A DNA stretch of 64,000 nt from Micromonospora_I sp040659735 (GTDB taxonomy: Bacteria; Actinomycetota; Actinomycetes; Mycobacteriales; Micromonosporaceae): the NCBI RefSeq assembly GCF_040659735.1, contig NZ_JBFANZ010000013.1, positions 76,844 through 140,843 of the forward strand. Direction: 5' to 3'. Below are positions 52,426 to 62,326 of the stretch, one piece after another (the first letter of the stretch is position 1; each line of letters starts with the position of its first letter). A program made the position numbers and the translations under genes. A model generated the notes under the pieces. That model was not told the DNA's origin. It worked only from the letters and a program-made list of their open reading frames with translations, and made no database searches.

Positions 52426-55050
52426 TCACCCTCGCGGTCGCGAGGGGAGCTTGGTCGCGCCGGTGAGCGGCCCGAGGAACGGCAGCGTCACCGGCTCGTC
52501 GTGCAGCGCCGCGCCGGCGGCGAGCAGGACACCTGCGGCGCCGGTGGCGAGGTCCATCGACAGGCGCAGTAGTTGCTCGCCGGGGAAGGCGACGAAGCCG
52601 CGGTATGGCAGGGCGTGCCAGGCGAGCCGCCGTACCTGTGCGCGGAGTTCCTGCCGGTCGGCCGCGACCGCGTCCCCGCCGGCCGCGTGCTCCCCGGCGG
52701 CCAGCCGGGCCGCGAGGTAGGCGATGATGCCGGCGCGGCCGGCGAAGAGGCCGGACTGGACGTACAACGGAGCCCGCGCGGCGCGCCGGATCGCTGCGGC
52801 GGCGTCCGCGAACTCGTCGTCGTGGCGGTGCCGCAGGTACTGGTCGAGGACGAGCCCGATGCCGACACTGCCGTGGGCGAGATAGGGCATCGTGCGCCAG
52901 CCCTCGTTGACCTCCATCGCGCCGTCGTCGCGCACCACGCAGCGGCGCAGGTCCTGACGGAGCGCGGTGGCGGCGTGGTCGAGCAGGTTGGTGTCGCCGC
53001 TCAACTCGTGCAGGCGCAGGAACATCAGCGCGGGGCCGGTGCGGCCGCGGTTGAGGCCGGCGTACGGGTAGCGGCCACCGCTGACCGTGGCGTCGGTGTC
53101 GGTCGCGATCCGGCCGGCGACCAGTTCCGCCGCGCGCCACGCCGCGTCCCGGATCAGCGCGTCCCCGGTGCGCCCGGCGAACTCGGCGAAGTTGAGCGCC
53201 ATCCCGGACAGGCCGCTGACCAGGTCGGGGCCGAACTCCTCCCAGGGTTCGCCGAGGCAGATGTCGAGTACGTCGAGCGCCTCCTGCCGGCGGCCGAGCT
53301 GCTCCAGTGCGAACGCCACGCCGTGCAGCCCGTCGTAGAACCCGCAGGTGGTGCCGGTCGGCGGGTCGAGCGCGCGCTTGACGAGCCACTCTTCGTGCTC
53401 GGGGAAGCGGCCGGCGCCGGTGGCGTGCAGCGCGTGGAGCACGCCCGCGGCGCCGTAGGCGAGGTTGAGCCCGCCGGTGTGGAACTGCTCTATGTCGCCG
53501 GGGAAGAGCCGGTCGTCGCGGTAGGGAGTGGCGCTGGCGGTGATCGCCGCGGCCAACTGCCGGCGGAGCATCGGCCAGTCGTCGGTCTCCGGCGAGAAGT
53601 CGGTCCGGGACGGGGCGGAGGCGGCGCCAGTGTTCGCGCTCTTCACCCCGGTGATCTCGGCGACCGCCTCGTCGAGAAACTCCCGCGGCACGGGAAAGTG
53701 CCTGGCGATGATCTCCGCGAGGTGCGCCGTCTTCGCGGGGGCCAGCCGCAGCATCTGCGTCAGCGGCAGGAACAGCGCCAGGCGCAGGCAGGCCAGCGCG
53801 TAGCGGTCGACCGCGACCCCGGTCCGTTGCCGGGGCGCCGCGAACGCCGGGTTACGCAGCGCAGGCGGGGTCGCCTCGCCGACCGGCGCGGCCACCTCGA
53901 AGTCGACCAGGGCGACGGTGTCGTCGGGACGGACCATGACGTTGAACAGGTGCAGGTCGCCGTAGACGAGGCCGCGTTCGTGGATGGCGTCGATCACCTG
54001 CTCGACCTGTTCGTACACGCGCAGTGCCCAGGCGGTGTAGTCGGCGAACTCCTCGGCGGAGGCGTCCGCGTCGGTCAGCGGATAACGCTCGACGAGCACC
54101 CGGTTGAGCGGCCGCCCTTCGATGAACTCCAGCGCGAGGAAGCGGTGGTCGCCGAGGTCGAACTCGTCATGCACCCGCGGCACCTGCGGCACGTCGGCGA
54201 GGCGGCGCAGCATTTCGGCCTCGCGGGACAGCCGGGTCAGCGCGTCGGCGCCGGTCCCGTCGAGGCCCGAGTGCGGGCGCGCCTCCTTGAGCACGACCGA
54301 CGTGCCGCTGCGGGTATCGCGGCCGACGTACAGCCCCCCGCCGTTGGAGAAGTGGATGACCCGCTCGATCTGGTACGGCAGATCGGTGGTGGTCGTCGCG
54401 TTGCGGGCGGCGAGATGCGGGGCGAGGAAGGCGGGGAGCGTCACCCACTCCGGAACGTGGAACACCGGGTCGCGCCGGTCCGGCACGAGCGTCCCCGCGG
54501 CGTCCTCGATGGCCGGCACCACCTGGCCCTCGTCGGAGACGCAGTAACGTGCGGCGAAGCCGCCGTAGCGGACGTAGACCGGGCCGGGGCCGTAGCGAAG
54601 GTCGCTCAGGATGTACGGTCCGGCCTCGCCGTCCAGCAGTTCGGCGAGCTCCTTGCAGGCCAGCTCCAGCTCCGCCTCGTCACGCGGATAGATGGTCACG
54701 AACTTGCCGCTGGAGCCGCGCCGGGCGTACTTGGAATTGCGCATCAGCAGCATCCGCGGGCCGCGCAGGAACTTGAACGGCAGACCGCGTGGAACGCAGT
54801 AGGCCCAGACCGCGTCCAGGATCCGCTCGGCGTTGTCGAGGCACGCGGAGATATGGATCTTCCAGCCCTGCTGGGGCAGCGAGCCGCCCTCCGGCCCGTA
54901 GATCAGCCAGTCGCCGCTCGGCTCGCACGCCCATCCCTCCGGGATCGGGCGGTCGGCGGCGGTGAACTGGGTGGACTTGGCGGTGGTGTTGGTGAGGGAG
55001 TCGTAGAACAGGGGATCGACCGCGCAGTACGCGTCGTAGCGCTCGTCCAT
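52426..55050 (-). CDS. ramC: Class III lanthipeptide synthetase (RamC/AmfT-like LanKC)
   Basis: An 874-residue trifunctional enzyme that phosphorylates, eliminates and cyclises Ser/Cys residues of RamS. The N-terminal lyase region (1-200, MDERYDAYCAVDPLFYDS) is followed by a kinase domain (about 215-450) with Lys in VVLKEARPH, catalytic YGDLHLFNVMV and VDFEVAAP. The C-terminal LanC-like cyclase (about 500-870) has GLHGVAFALEQL, GLSGMALNFAEF and AHGSVGIGLVLDQ, and, as in class III enzymes, no obvious zinc ligands. ATG 55050 follows AAGGAG; a longer start at 55122 has no support. First gene of the operon, 34 bases before ramS. Confidence 0.93.
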   Translation of the reverse strand: MDERYDAYCAVDPLFYDSLTNTTAKSTQFTAADRPIPEGWACEPSGDWLIYGPEGGSLPQQGWKIHISACLDNAERILDAVWAYCVPRGLPFKFLRGPRMLLMRNSKYARRGSSGKFVTIYPRDEAELELACKELAELLDGEAGPYILSDLRYGPGPVYVRYGGFAARYCVSDEGQVVPAIEDAAGTLVPDRRDPVFHVPEWVTLPAFLAPHLAARNATTTTDLPYQIERVIHFSNGGGLYVGRDTRSGTSVVLKEARPHSGLDGTGADALTRLSREAEMLRRLADVPQVPRVHDEFDLGDHRFLALEFIEGRPLNRVLVERYPLTDADASAEEFADYTAWALRVYEQVEQVIDAIHERGLVYGDLHLFNVMVRPDDTVALVDFEVAAPVGEATPPALRNPAFAAPRQRTGVAVDRYALACLRLALFLPLTQMLRLAPAKTAHLAEIIARHFPVPREFLDEAVAEITGVKSANTGAASAPSRTDFSPETDDWPMLRRQLAAAITASATPYRDDRLFPGDIEQFHTGGLNLAYGAAGVLHALHATGAGRFPEHEEWLVKRALDPPTGTTCGFYDGLHGVAFALEQLGRRQEALDVLDICLGEPWEEFGPDLVSGLSGMALNFAEFAGRTGDALIRDAAWRAAELVAGRIATDTDATVSGGRYPYAGLNRGRTGPALMFLRLHELSGDTNLLDHAATALRQDLRRCVVRDDGAMEVNEGWRTMPYLAHGSVGIGLVLDQYLRHRHDDEFADAAAAIRRAARAPLYVQSGLFAGRAGIIAYLAARLAAGEHAAGGDAVAADRQELRAQVRRLAWHALPYRGFVAFPGEQLLRLSMDLATGAAGVLLAAGAALHDEPVTLPFLGPLTGATKLPSRPRG

Positions 55051-55462
55051 CCTCGCGGCTCCTTCGGGTGAATCCCTAGGTGGGATCCCTGAGTACTCGA
55101 TGCCGTCGAGTTTGGTTGTCACGACAGAGCTGTTTCTAGTGTGTTAAGTCATTTCGGGCGGTGAATGGCGCACGGGTCGGCATGACAAATGTCAGGCCCT
55201 GCGGCAGGGATGAAAACGAAACCCGTATTGTCCGGCGTCCATTTGGGTCGTACGTGGAGACCCGGAGCCGGTCGCCGCCGAACTGGTCATACTGCCCTGG
55301 TCATACCGTGTCTTCATCTCTTGTTAACGATCTCGTCTATCTCGAATACTGGCTCTCACGTGGCGCGGTACTGCCGGCCTACTACGGGACGGCACGCAGC
55401 GCCGCGGTGCCCCTCCGGACGCGTCGGACCCGGCGCGTCCCATTGCCCCCGGGAGGCCCCGC
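55051..55462. promoter_or_regulatory. Divergent control region of ramC and the streptogrisin gene
   Basis: 412 bases without a gene. ACTCGA-N5-TCGAGT (55095-55111) is a perfect inverted repeat close to the ramC start and a candidate regulator site; TGACA-AA-TGTCA (55183-55194) is another. TTGTTA (55321-55326) and GAATAC (55344-55349), 17 bases apart, could be the protease promoter. Which site the RamR-like proteins use is unknown. Confidence 0.4.
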
Positions 55463-56497
55463 ATGAGACCCACAAGGTCATCGATCCGCCGCGTCGCGAT
55501 CACCTTCGCGGCCGGCACGCTCGTCGCCAGCACGCTGACCGCCGCCCCCGCCGAGGCCGCGCCAGCGCAGGCCGCCAGCCCCGACAGCGCCGCCGCGCTG
55601 TCGGAACGGCTCGGTTCCCGCTCGGCCGGCACCTATCTCGATGCCGCCAGCGGAAAGATGGTCGTCACCGTCACCGACGCGACCGCCGCCCGCGAGGTGC
55701 GCGCCGCCGGCGCCGTCGCCCGGATCGTCGCCCGCGGCGCGGCCGAACTCGACCGCGCCACCACCGCACTCGAACAGTCCGCGAAGATCGCGGGCACCGC
55801 CTGGTGGACCGACCCCGCCACCAACCAGGTCGTCGTCTCCGTCGACAGCACCGTCACCGGCGCCAAGCTGGCCGCGGTCGAAAAGGTCGCACAGCGCCTC
55901 AGCGGCGCGGTCCGCATCGAGTCGACGCCCGGCACCCTCAGCACCACCATCTCCGGCGGCGACGCCATCTACACCGGCGGCTCCCGCTGCTCGCTCGGCT
56001 TCAACGTCCGCAACAGCGCCGGCACGCAGTACTTCCTGACCGCCGGACACTGCACCAACGCCGGCACGACCTGGACCAACGGGAGCGCTACCCTCGGCAC
56101 CCGCGCCGGCACCAGCTTCCCGGGCAACGACTACGGCATCGTCCGTTACACCAACACCTCGATCGCCAAGCCGGGCGCGGTCGGCGGCCAGGACATCACC
56201 TCGGCCGGTAACGCCTACGTCGGCCAGAGCGTCACCCGTCGCGGCAGCACCACCGGCACCCGCAGCGGGCAGGTCACCGCGCTCAACGCCACCGTCAACT
56301 ACGCCCAGGGCGCCGTGTACGGGATGATCCGCACCACCGTCTGCGCCGAGCCCGGCGACAGCGGTGGATCGCTCTACGCCGGCACCACCGCCCTCGGTCT
56401 CACCTCGGGCGGCAGCGGCAACTGCTCGAGCGGCGGCACGACGTTCTTCCAGCCGGTCACCGAGGCGCTGAGCGTCTACGGCGTGAGCGTCTACTGA
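55463..56497 (+). CDS. Secreted streptogrisin-type serine protease (S1E)
   Basis: A 344-residue preproenzyme. The signal peptide (about residues 1-31) ends near AEAAPA; an alpha-lytic-protease-type propeptide follows to about 165. The mature chymotrypsin-fold domain begins near ISGGDAIYTGG, with His196 in TAGHC, Asp223 in GNDYGIV and Ser300 in GDSGGS. Cysteines in CSLGF/GHC and in VCAE/GNC could form the two usual disulfides. ATG 55463 has GGGAGG upstream. Not part of the ram operon but could process extracellular peptide. Confidence 0.93.
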   Translation: MRPTRSSIRRVAITFAAGTLVASTLTAAPAEAAPAQAASPDSAAALSERLGSRSAGTYLDAASGKMVVTVTDATAAREVRAAGAVARIVARGAAELDRATTALEQSAKIAGTAWWTDPATNQVVVSVDSTVTGAKLAAVEKVAQRLSGAVRIESTPGTLSTTISGGDAIYTGGSRCSLGFNVRNSAGTQYFLTAGHCTNAGTTWTNGSATLGTRAGTSFPGNDYGIVRYTNTSIAKPGAVGGQDITSAGNAYVGQSVTRRGSTTGTRSGQVTALNATVNYAQGAVYGMIRTTVCAEPGDSGGSLYAGTTALGLTSGGSGNCSSGGTTFFQPVTEALSVYGVSVY

Positions 56498-56610
56498 GGA
56501 ACGGCCACCACGACCAGCACGACCGGGCCGCCGGGTCTTTCCCGGCGGCCCGGTCCGCGTGCGCTCCGGTCACCTCGACGACCGGCGGTCCCGCTGGCGT
56601 ACGATCCGCG

Positions 56611-56757
56611 TGGCGGTTGGGAGGAACCCGGTGCGATTCCGGGGCGGTCCCGCCACTGTGACCGGGGAGCGACCCGCAGGTGAGGCCACGGCCGGCAACG
56701 GCTGGAAGGCCGCGGGGAGCGGTGATCCGGGAGTCAGGAGACTCCGGCCGCCGCCGG
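56611..56757 (+). ncRNA. Cobalamin riboswitch upstream of cobN
   Basis: Conserved B12-aptamer blocks appear in order: GGGAGGAACCCGGTG, GCGGTCCCGCCACTGTGACC (the GCCACTG core), the GGCCACGGCCGGCAACGGC/GGAAGGC region and GGGAGTCAGGAGACTCC at the 3' end. It ends about 60 bases before the cobN ATG. B12 binding should turn off the gene. Positions 56619-56746 are almost the same as the second copy at 62337-62464 (five differences in 128). Confidence 0.93.
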
Positions 56758-56817
56758 GACGCGCCGCGTCCCCGCTCACCTGCGACCGGGGCGCGGACCC
56801 CGACGGGAGGACCGGCC

Positions 56818-59800
56818 ATGACGGCTGCCTTCGTACTGATCTCCACTGCCGACACCGACCTGCTCGCGGCCCGGGCCAGCGGCGCCCCGTGGCGGGTGGC
56901 GAATCCGGCGCGACTCGACCCGGCCGAGGTGCCGGCGTTGCTCGCCGACGCCGCCGTGGTGGTCGTCCGCCTGCTCGGCGGCCGGCGTACCTGGCCGGAC
57001 GGGCTCGACGCGCTGCTCGCCGCCGGTCTGCCGGTGGTCGCGCTCGGCGGGGAGGCTACCCCCGACGCCGAGCTCGCGGCGCTGTCGACCGTGCCGGCGG
57101 GGGTGGCGCACGACGCGCTGCGCTACCTCGTCGAGGGCGGTCCGGCCAACCTGCGCGAGCTGCACCGCTTCCTCTCCGACACCGTGCTGCTCACCGGGGA
57201 GGGGTTCGAGCCACCCGCCGCGACGCCCGCGTTCGGCGTACACGGGGATCTGCTGTTGAGCCCGGAGCGCCCCACCGTCGGCGTGGTCTTCTACCGCGCC
57301 CACCAGCTCAGCGGCAACACCGGCTTCGTCGACACGCTCTGCGCCGCCCTCGTCGAGGCCGGCGCCAACCCCCTGCGGGTCTACGTGCCGTCGCTGCGCG
57401 AGGTCGACGACGACCTGCTCGCGCTGCTGCGTCGCTGCGACGCGCTGGTGGTCACCGTGCTCGCCGCGGGCGGGACCCGGCCCGCCGATGCCAGCGCCGG
57501 CGGCGACGACGAGGCCTGGTCGGCGGCGGCGCTCACCGCGCTGGACGTGCCGGTGCTCCAGGGGCTCTGCCTCACCACCTCCCGCGCCGGGTGGGCCGGC
57601 TCCGACGCCGCGCTCACCCCGATGGACGCGGCGATGCAGGTCGCGGTCCCGGAGTTCGACGGTCGCCTGGTCACCGTCCCCTTCTCGTTCAAGGAGGCGG
57701 GGCCGGACGGCATCCCGGTCTACGTCGCCGATCCCGAACGCGCCGCCCGCGTCGCCGGCATCGCCGTCGGGTACGCCCGGCTGCGGCACCTCGCCAACGC
57801 CGGCAAGCGGCTCGCGATCGTCCTCTCCTCGTACCCGACCAAGCACGCGCGGGTCGGCAACGCCGTCGGGCTCGACACCCCCGCCTCGGCGGTCGAGCTG
57901 ATCGCCGCGTTGGCCGAGGCCGGCTACGACGTCGGTGACGCCGCCTCGTACGACGGCGACGGGCTGATCCACACGCTGATCGCGGCCGGCGGCCATGACG
58001 TCGAGTGGCTCACCGAGGATCAGCTCGCCGCCGCCCCGATCCGGGTGCCGCTGCGCGATTACCGGGCCTGGTTCGACGCGCTCGACGCGTCGCTGCGCGA
58101 CGCGATGCTGCGGGCGTGGGGTGAGCCCCCCGGCGAGCTGTACGTCGACGGCGACGACATCGTCCTGGCGGGCCTGCGCTTCGGCAACCTCACCCTGATG
58201 ATCCAGCCGCCGCGCGGCTTCGGCGAGAACCCGATCGCGATCTACCACGACCCCGAGCTGCCCCCCTCCCATCACTACCTGGCCGCCTACCGCTGGCTCG
58301 CCGAGAACGTGGACGCGGTGGTGCACCTGGGCAAGCACGGCACCCTGGAATGGCTGCCCGGCAAGGGCCTCGGCCTCTCCGCCGGCTGCGCCCCGGACGC
58401 CGTCCTCGGCGACCTGCCGCTGGTCTACCCGTTCATCGTCAACGACCCCGGCGAAGGCACCCAGGCCAAGCGCCGTGCCCACGCCACCGTCGTCGACCAC
58501 CTGGTGCCGCCGATGGCCCGCGCCGACACCTACGGCGACCTGGCGAAGCTGGAGCAGCTCCTCGACGAGTACGCGACCGTCCAGGCGCTCGACCCGGCCA
58601 AGCTCCCCGCGGTGCGCGCCCAGATCTGGACCCTCATCGAGGCCGCGCAGCTCCACCATGACCTGCACCTCGACGGCCAGCCGGGCGACGACGAGTTCGA
58701 CGAGTTCATCCTGCACGTCGACGGCTACCTCTGCGAGATCAAGGACTCGCAGATCCGCGACGGCCTGCACGTGCTGGGCGCCGCGCCGACCGGCGAGGCC
58801 CGGACCAACCTGATCCTCGCCGTGCTCCGCGCCCGCCAGGTGTGGGGTGGCCGAAGCGGGGCGCTCCCCGGGCTGCGTGAGGCCCTGGCGGGGCATTTCG
58901 GGCTGGCCGAGCACGCGCTGGTCGGCGACGCCTCGCGGGTCACGGCGCCGGCCGCGCTGACCGCCGTCGTGGACGGTCCCGCCGCCACCGCCGCGGACCT
59001 CGTCGACCTCCTCGAGGCGCTGGCGCGCAAGCTCGTCGTCGGCTGCGAGACGCTGGACTGGGACGTGGACAAGGTCCCGGCGGTGGTCGCCGAGGTGCTC
59101 GGCTCGGTGGTGCCGCCGGTCGAGGCGGTGCTGCGGTTCGCCGCGAGTGAGGTCGTGCCCCGGCTCGCCGGCACCACCGACGAGATCACCGCGGTGCTGC
59201 GTGCCCTCGACGGCCGCTACGTCCCCGCGGGACCCTCCGGCTCGCCCACCCGCGGCCTGGTCAACGTCCTGCCGACCGGACGCAACTTCTACTCCGTCGA
59301 CCCGAAGGCGATCCCGTCACGCAACGCGTGGGACGTGGGCCAGGCGCTCGCCGACTCGCTGCTGACCCGGCACCGGGCCGACACCGGCGACTGGCCGGCG
59401 CTGGTCGGCCTCACCGTGTGGGGCACCTCGGCGATGCGGACCCAGGGCGATGACATCGCCGAGGTGCTCGCCCTGATCGGCTGCCGCCCCGTCTGGGACG
59501 ACGCGTCGCGCCGGGTCACCGGCTTCGAAATCATTCCCCTCGCCGAACTGGGGCGTCCCCGCGTCGACGTGACCGTACGTATCTCCGGGTTCTTCCGCGA
59601 CGCGTTTCCGCACGTCATCGCCCTGCTCGACGACGCGATCTCGGCGGTGGCGGCGCTCGACGAGCCGCACGGGCAGAACTTCGTCGCCGCGCACGCCGCC
59701 GCCGACGAGGCCCGGCACGGCGACCGGCGTCGCGCCACCACCCGCATCTTCGGCTCGAAGCCCGGGGCGTACGGGGCGGGGCTGCTGCCGCTGATCGACG

Positions 59801-60456
59801 CCCGCAACTGGCGCGACGACCGCGACCTGGCCGAGGTCTACGCCGTCTGGGGCGGGTTCGCCTACGGGCGCGGGCTGGCGGGTCGGCCGGCCCGCGACGA
59901 CCTGGAGACGGTCTACCGGCGGATGTCGGTGGCGGCGAAGAACGTCGACACCCGTGAGCACGACATCGCCGACTCCGACGACTACTTCCAGTACCACGGC
60001 GGCATGGTCGCCATGGTCCGCGCGCTGCGCGGGTCGGACCCGGCGGCGTACATCGGCGACTCGCACCGGCCGGAGGAGGTCAAGACGCGCACGCTCGCCG
60101 AGGAGACCAAGCGGGTCTTCCGGGCCCGCGTGGTCAACCCGCGCTGGATCGACGCGATGCGCCGGCACGGTTACAAGGGCGCCTTCGAGTTGGCGGCCAC
60201 CGTCGACTACCTGTTCGGCTACGACGCCACCGCCGGCGTGGTCGACGACTGGATGTACGAGCAGTTGGCGGCGGCGTACGTCTTCGACGACGGCGTGCGG
60301 GAGTTCCTGGAGCGGTCCAACCCGTGGGCGCTGCGCGGCATCGCCGAGCGGCTGCTGGAGGCGGCCGGGCGGGGGATGTGGGCGGCGGATCCGGACACGC
60401 TGGACCGGCTGCGCGACGCCTACCTGGACGTGGAGGGCGACCTGGAGGGCGACTGA
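56818..60456 (+). CDS. cobN: Cobaltochelatase large subunit CobN
   Basis: A 1212-residue CobN/BchH-family chelatase subunit that inserts cobalt into the corrin ring. Family blocks include FYRAHQLSGNTGFVDTLCAAL, SYPTKHARVGNAVGLDTP, VHLGKHGTLEWLPGKGLGLS, NVLPTGRNFYSVDP and MRTQGDDIAEVLALIG. ATG 56818 has GGGAGG 7 bases upstream and lies after the riboswitch; an upstream frame start at 56680 is inside the aptamer. The AAA partner is the chelatase gene at 62544, also behind a B12 riboswitch. Confidence 0.95.
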   Translation: MTAAFVLISTADTDLLAARASGAPWRVANPARLDPAEVPALLADAAVVVVRLLGGRRTWPDGLDALLAAGLPVVALGGEATPDAELAALSTVPAGVAHDALRYLVEGGPANLRELHRFLSDTVLLTGEGFEPPAATPAFGVHGDLLLSPERPTVGVVFYRAHQLSGNTGFVDTLCAALVEAGANPLRVYVPSLREVDDDLLALLRRCDALVVTVLAAGGTRPADASAGGDDEAWSAAALTALDVPVLQGLCLTTSRAGWAGSDAALTPMDAAMQVAVPEFDGRLVTVPFSFKEAGPDGIPVYVADPERAARVAGIAVGYARLRHLANAGKRLAIVLSSYPTKHARVGNAVGLDTPASAVELIAALAEAGYDVGDAASYDGDGLIHTLIAAGGHDVEWLTEDQLAAAPIRVPLRDYRAWFDALDASLRDAMLRAWGEPPGELYVDGDDIVLAGLRFGNLTLMIQPPRGFGENPIAIYHDPELPPSHHYLAAYRWLAENVDAVVHLGKHGTLEWLPGKGLGLSAGCAPDAVLGDLPLVYPFIVNDPGEGTQAKRRAHATVVDHLVPPMARADTYGDLAKLEQLLDEYATVQALDPAKLPAVRAQIWTLIEAAQLHHDLHLDGQPGDDEFDEFILHVDGYLCEIKDSQIRDGLHVLGAAPTGEARTNLILAVLRARQVWGGRSGALPGLREALAGHFGLAEHALVGDASRVTAPAALTAVVDGPAATAADLVDLLEALARKLVVGCETLDWDVDKVPAVVAEVLGSVVPPVEAVLRFAASEVVPRLAGTTDEITAVLRALDGRYVPAGPSGSPTRGLVNVLPTGRNFYSVDPKAIPSRNAWDVGQALADSLLTRHRADTGDWPALVGLTVWGTSAMRTQGDDIAEVLALIGCRPVWDDASRRVTGFEIIPLAELGRPRVDVTVRISGFFRDAFPHVIALLDDAISAVAALDEPHGQNFVAAHAAADEARHGDRRRATTRIFGSKPGAYGAGLLPLIDARNWRDDRDLAEVYAVWGGFAYGRGLAGRPARDDLETVYRRMSVAAKNVDTREHDIADSDDYFQYHGGMVAMVRALRGSDPAAYIGDSHRPEEVKTRTLAEETKRVFRARVVNPRWIDAMRRHGYKGAFELAATVDYLFGYDATAGVVDDWMYEQLAAAYVFDDGVREFLERSNPWALRGIAERLLEAAGRGMWAADPDTLDRLRDAYLDVEGDLEGD

Positions 60457-60474
60457 CCGCCGCGCGCGTCGTTT

Positions 60475-60557
60475 CGTCGATCAAGGACTTCCGCGTCGAT
60501 CAAGGCCGTATGCACCCGGACGGAGATCAAACCGGGTGCATCTGTCCTTGATCGACG
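60475..60557. repeat. Stem-loop repeat, copy B
   Basis: CGTCGATCAAGGAC and GTCCTTGATCGACG form the outer stem. Inside are a second CGTCGATCAAGG copy and a perfect 10-bp stem ATGCACCCGG/CCGGGTGCAT. It lies between the convergent genes cobN and the GGDEF gene. The 79-base core (60479-60557) differs from copy C at 62181 in six places. The left part of the element encodes the last residues of the GGDEF protein. Confidence 0.85.
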
Positions 60558-62017
60558 GGGACGGTCCCGGCGAAGGGCTTGCTGGCGCGCTTTTCCGCGT
60601 ACATGGCCTGGTCGGCGGCGGCGACCAGGCTGCCAGCCGTGGTCTCCGCGCCCGCCGGCGCGACCGCCACGCCGATCGCGACGCCGACCCGGACCGGCTC
60701 ATCCCGCCAGCTCACCGGTGTGGCGAGAGCCCGCTCGATGCGGCTCCGGGTGGCGTCGACGTCGTCTGATCCGGCGCCCGGGCAGACGACCAGGAACTCG
60801 TCACCGCCGATCCGACCGACCACGTCATCGGCCCGTACGCAGGCGCGCAGCCGCTCCGCCACCGTCCGCAGCACCTGATCGCCGGCCTCGTGCCCGAACC
60901 GGTCGTTGACGGGTTTGAAGTCGTTGAGGTCGCAGAAGAGGACCGTGACGTGCCGATCGCCGGCGCGCAGCGCCGCGTCGAGGAGCGTGAACACCTGCCG
61001 GCGGTTGGGTAGCCCGGTCAACTCGTCTTGGCTCGCCTGATGTGCCAACCGCTGCTGGTCGTGGCGGTGCTGCTGGATCAGCTGCTGGATCCGGGCGAGC
61101 ACGAGCGGCACGCTCAGCAGCGGCCCCACGCAGAGCAGCAGCCCGTCGGGCGGGTGTCCGAAGAGCTGCGGAATGCCCCCCACCACCGGGGTGAGCAGGA
61201 GGCAGAGACCGAGGTAGCCGAACCGGACCGGGGAGAGCTCGTCGCGCCGCCAGGTGCCGGGCACGGTGAAGTCGGCGGCGCTCGGATGGAGGACGGCCGC
61301 GCCCAGGCACAGGTAGCCGGCTATCCAGCAGAGCCCCACGTAGGGCAGCGACCGGCCGGTGGTCGGGTCGGTCGCGACGATCGAGAGCACCAGCCCGGCC
61401 ACGGTCGAGCCGAGCGACGCGAACAGGTACCGCAACGATCCGCGGCCCCACGCCGTGGTGCGCGAGATCCGCAGCAGCGCGCCGAGCGTGGCGAGCAGGG
61501 CGAGAAGTTGCACCAGGACGACGATCTGCGCGCCGGTCGGCCAGCCGGCGGCGTGCAGTTGGGGCCGCAGACTGAATTCCCACAGGGGCGACGCGGCGCC
61601 GACGCCGATCAGGGCGGCGTCGATCACCCCGCCACTGTCCTGCGGGGCATGCCGGAACACGACCACCACGCTGGCCGCGAGCAGCGCCACGTAACCGGCG
61701 GCCTGCAGGACCGGGGAGACGGGGGAGTTGACCCGTTCGGCGCCGCCGACGCCGACCTGGACGAACGAGATGGCGTTCACGCCCGTGAGCAGACCGAGGC
61801 CGAGCAGGCCGATCAGCCAGTGCCGTTTATCGGCGATCCGGTTGATCCGGAGACCGGCGGTGACCCCCACCATCGACCCCAGACTTGCCATCGCCATCAC
61901 CGCCGTACGCCCGGCGGTGTCACTCGTAAGGTGGACCACCGCGAACGCGCCGCCGGTGCAGAGCAGGCCGGGCAGCAGCCACCGGGCATGGCGATGGCGC
62001 CTCTGACCAGCGTTCAT
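60527..62017 (-). CDS. Polytopic membrane GGDEF diguanylate cyclase
   Basis: A 496-residue protein. About nine hydrophobic helices fill residues 12-320. The C-terminal GGDEF domain has ELTGLPNRRQVFTLL, CDLNDFKPVNDRFGHEAGD and the active GRIGGDEFLVV. The RxxD product-inhibition site was not identified. The last residues, VDQGQMHPV, are read from the repeat element copy B, so the native C-terminus may have been altered by its insertion. ATG 62017 has GGAGAGG upstream. Confidence 0.88.
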   Translation of the reverse strand: MNAGQRRHRHARWLLPGLLCTGGAFAVVHLTSDTAGRTAVMAMASLGSMVGVTAGLRINRIADKRHWLIGLLGLGLLTGVNAISFVQVGVGGAERVNSPVSPVLQAAGYVALLAASVVVVFRHAPQDSGGVIDAALIGVGAASPLWEFSLRPQLHAAGWPTGAQIVVLVQLLALLATLGALLRISRTTAWGRGSLRYLFASLGSTVAGLVLSIVATDPTTGRSLPYVGLCWIAGYLCLGAAVLHPSAADFTVPGTWRRDELSPVRFGYLGLCLLLTPVVGGIPQLFGHPPDGLLLCVGPLLSVPLVLARIQQLIQQHRHDQQRLAHQASQDELTGLPNRRQVFTLLDAALRAGDRHVTVLFCDLNDFKPVNDRFGHEAGDQVLRTVAERLRACVRADDVVGRIGGDEFLVVCPGAGSDDVDATRSRIERALATPVSWRDEPVRVGVAIGVAVAPAGAETTAGSLVAAADQAMYAEKRASKPFAGTVPVDQGQMHPV

Positions 62018-62178
62018 GCCGCACCCTCTCCGCCCACCGTCGCACTCTGATCGGCGAACAATAGCGCTGCGTGAGGACTGCCCCGCCGGCTCGGGTCGCC
62101 GCGGGTCGCGGGGCCGACCGGGCGGTGCGGGCGAGCGACCGGCGCAGCCCGGCGGCTGGAGGGTCGGCGCGGAAGTTG

Positions 62179-62259
62179 CCGATCAAGGACTTCCGCGTCG
62201 ATCAAGGCCGTATGCGCACGGATGGAGATCAAAGCGTGTGCATTTGTCCTTGATCGACG
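62179..62259. repeat. Stem-loop repeat, copy C
   Basis: The same 79-base core as copy B with six changes. In the inner stem one C-G pair of copy B is A-T here, a compensatory change, and another A-T becomes G-T. It lies in the divergent region between the GGDEF gene and the second riboswitch. Confidence 0.85.
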
Positions 62260-62326
62260 CGGAGGATGATGATCACATCGCGCGTCGCGGCATTGACGCC
62301 GCGTCGGCGATGCGACAGCATCATCC

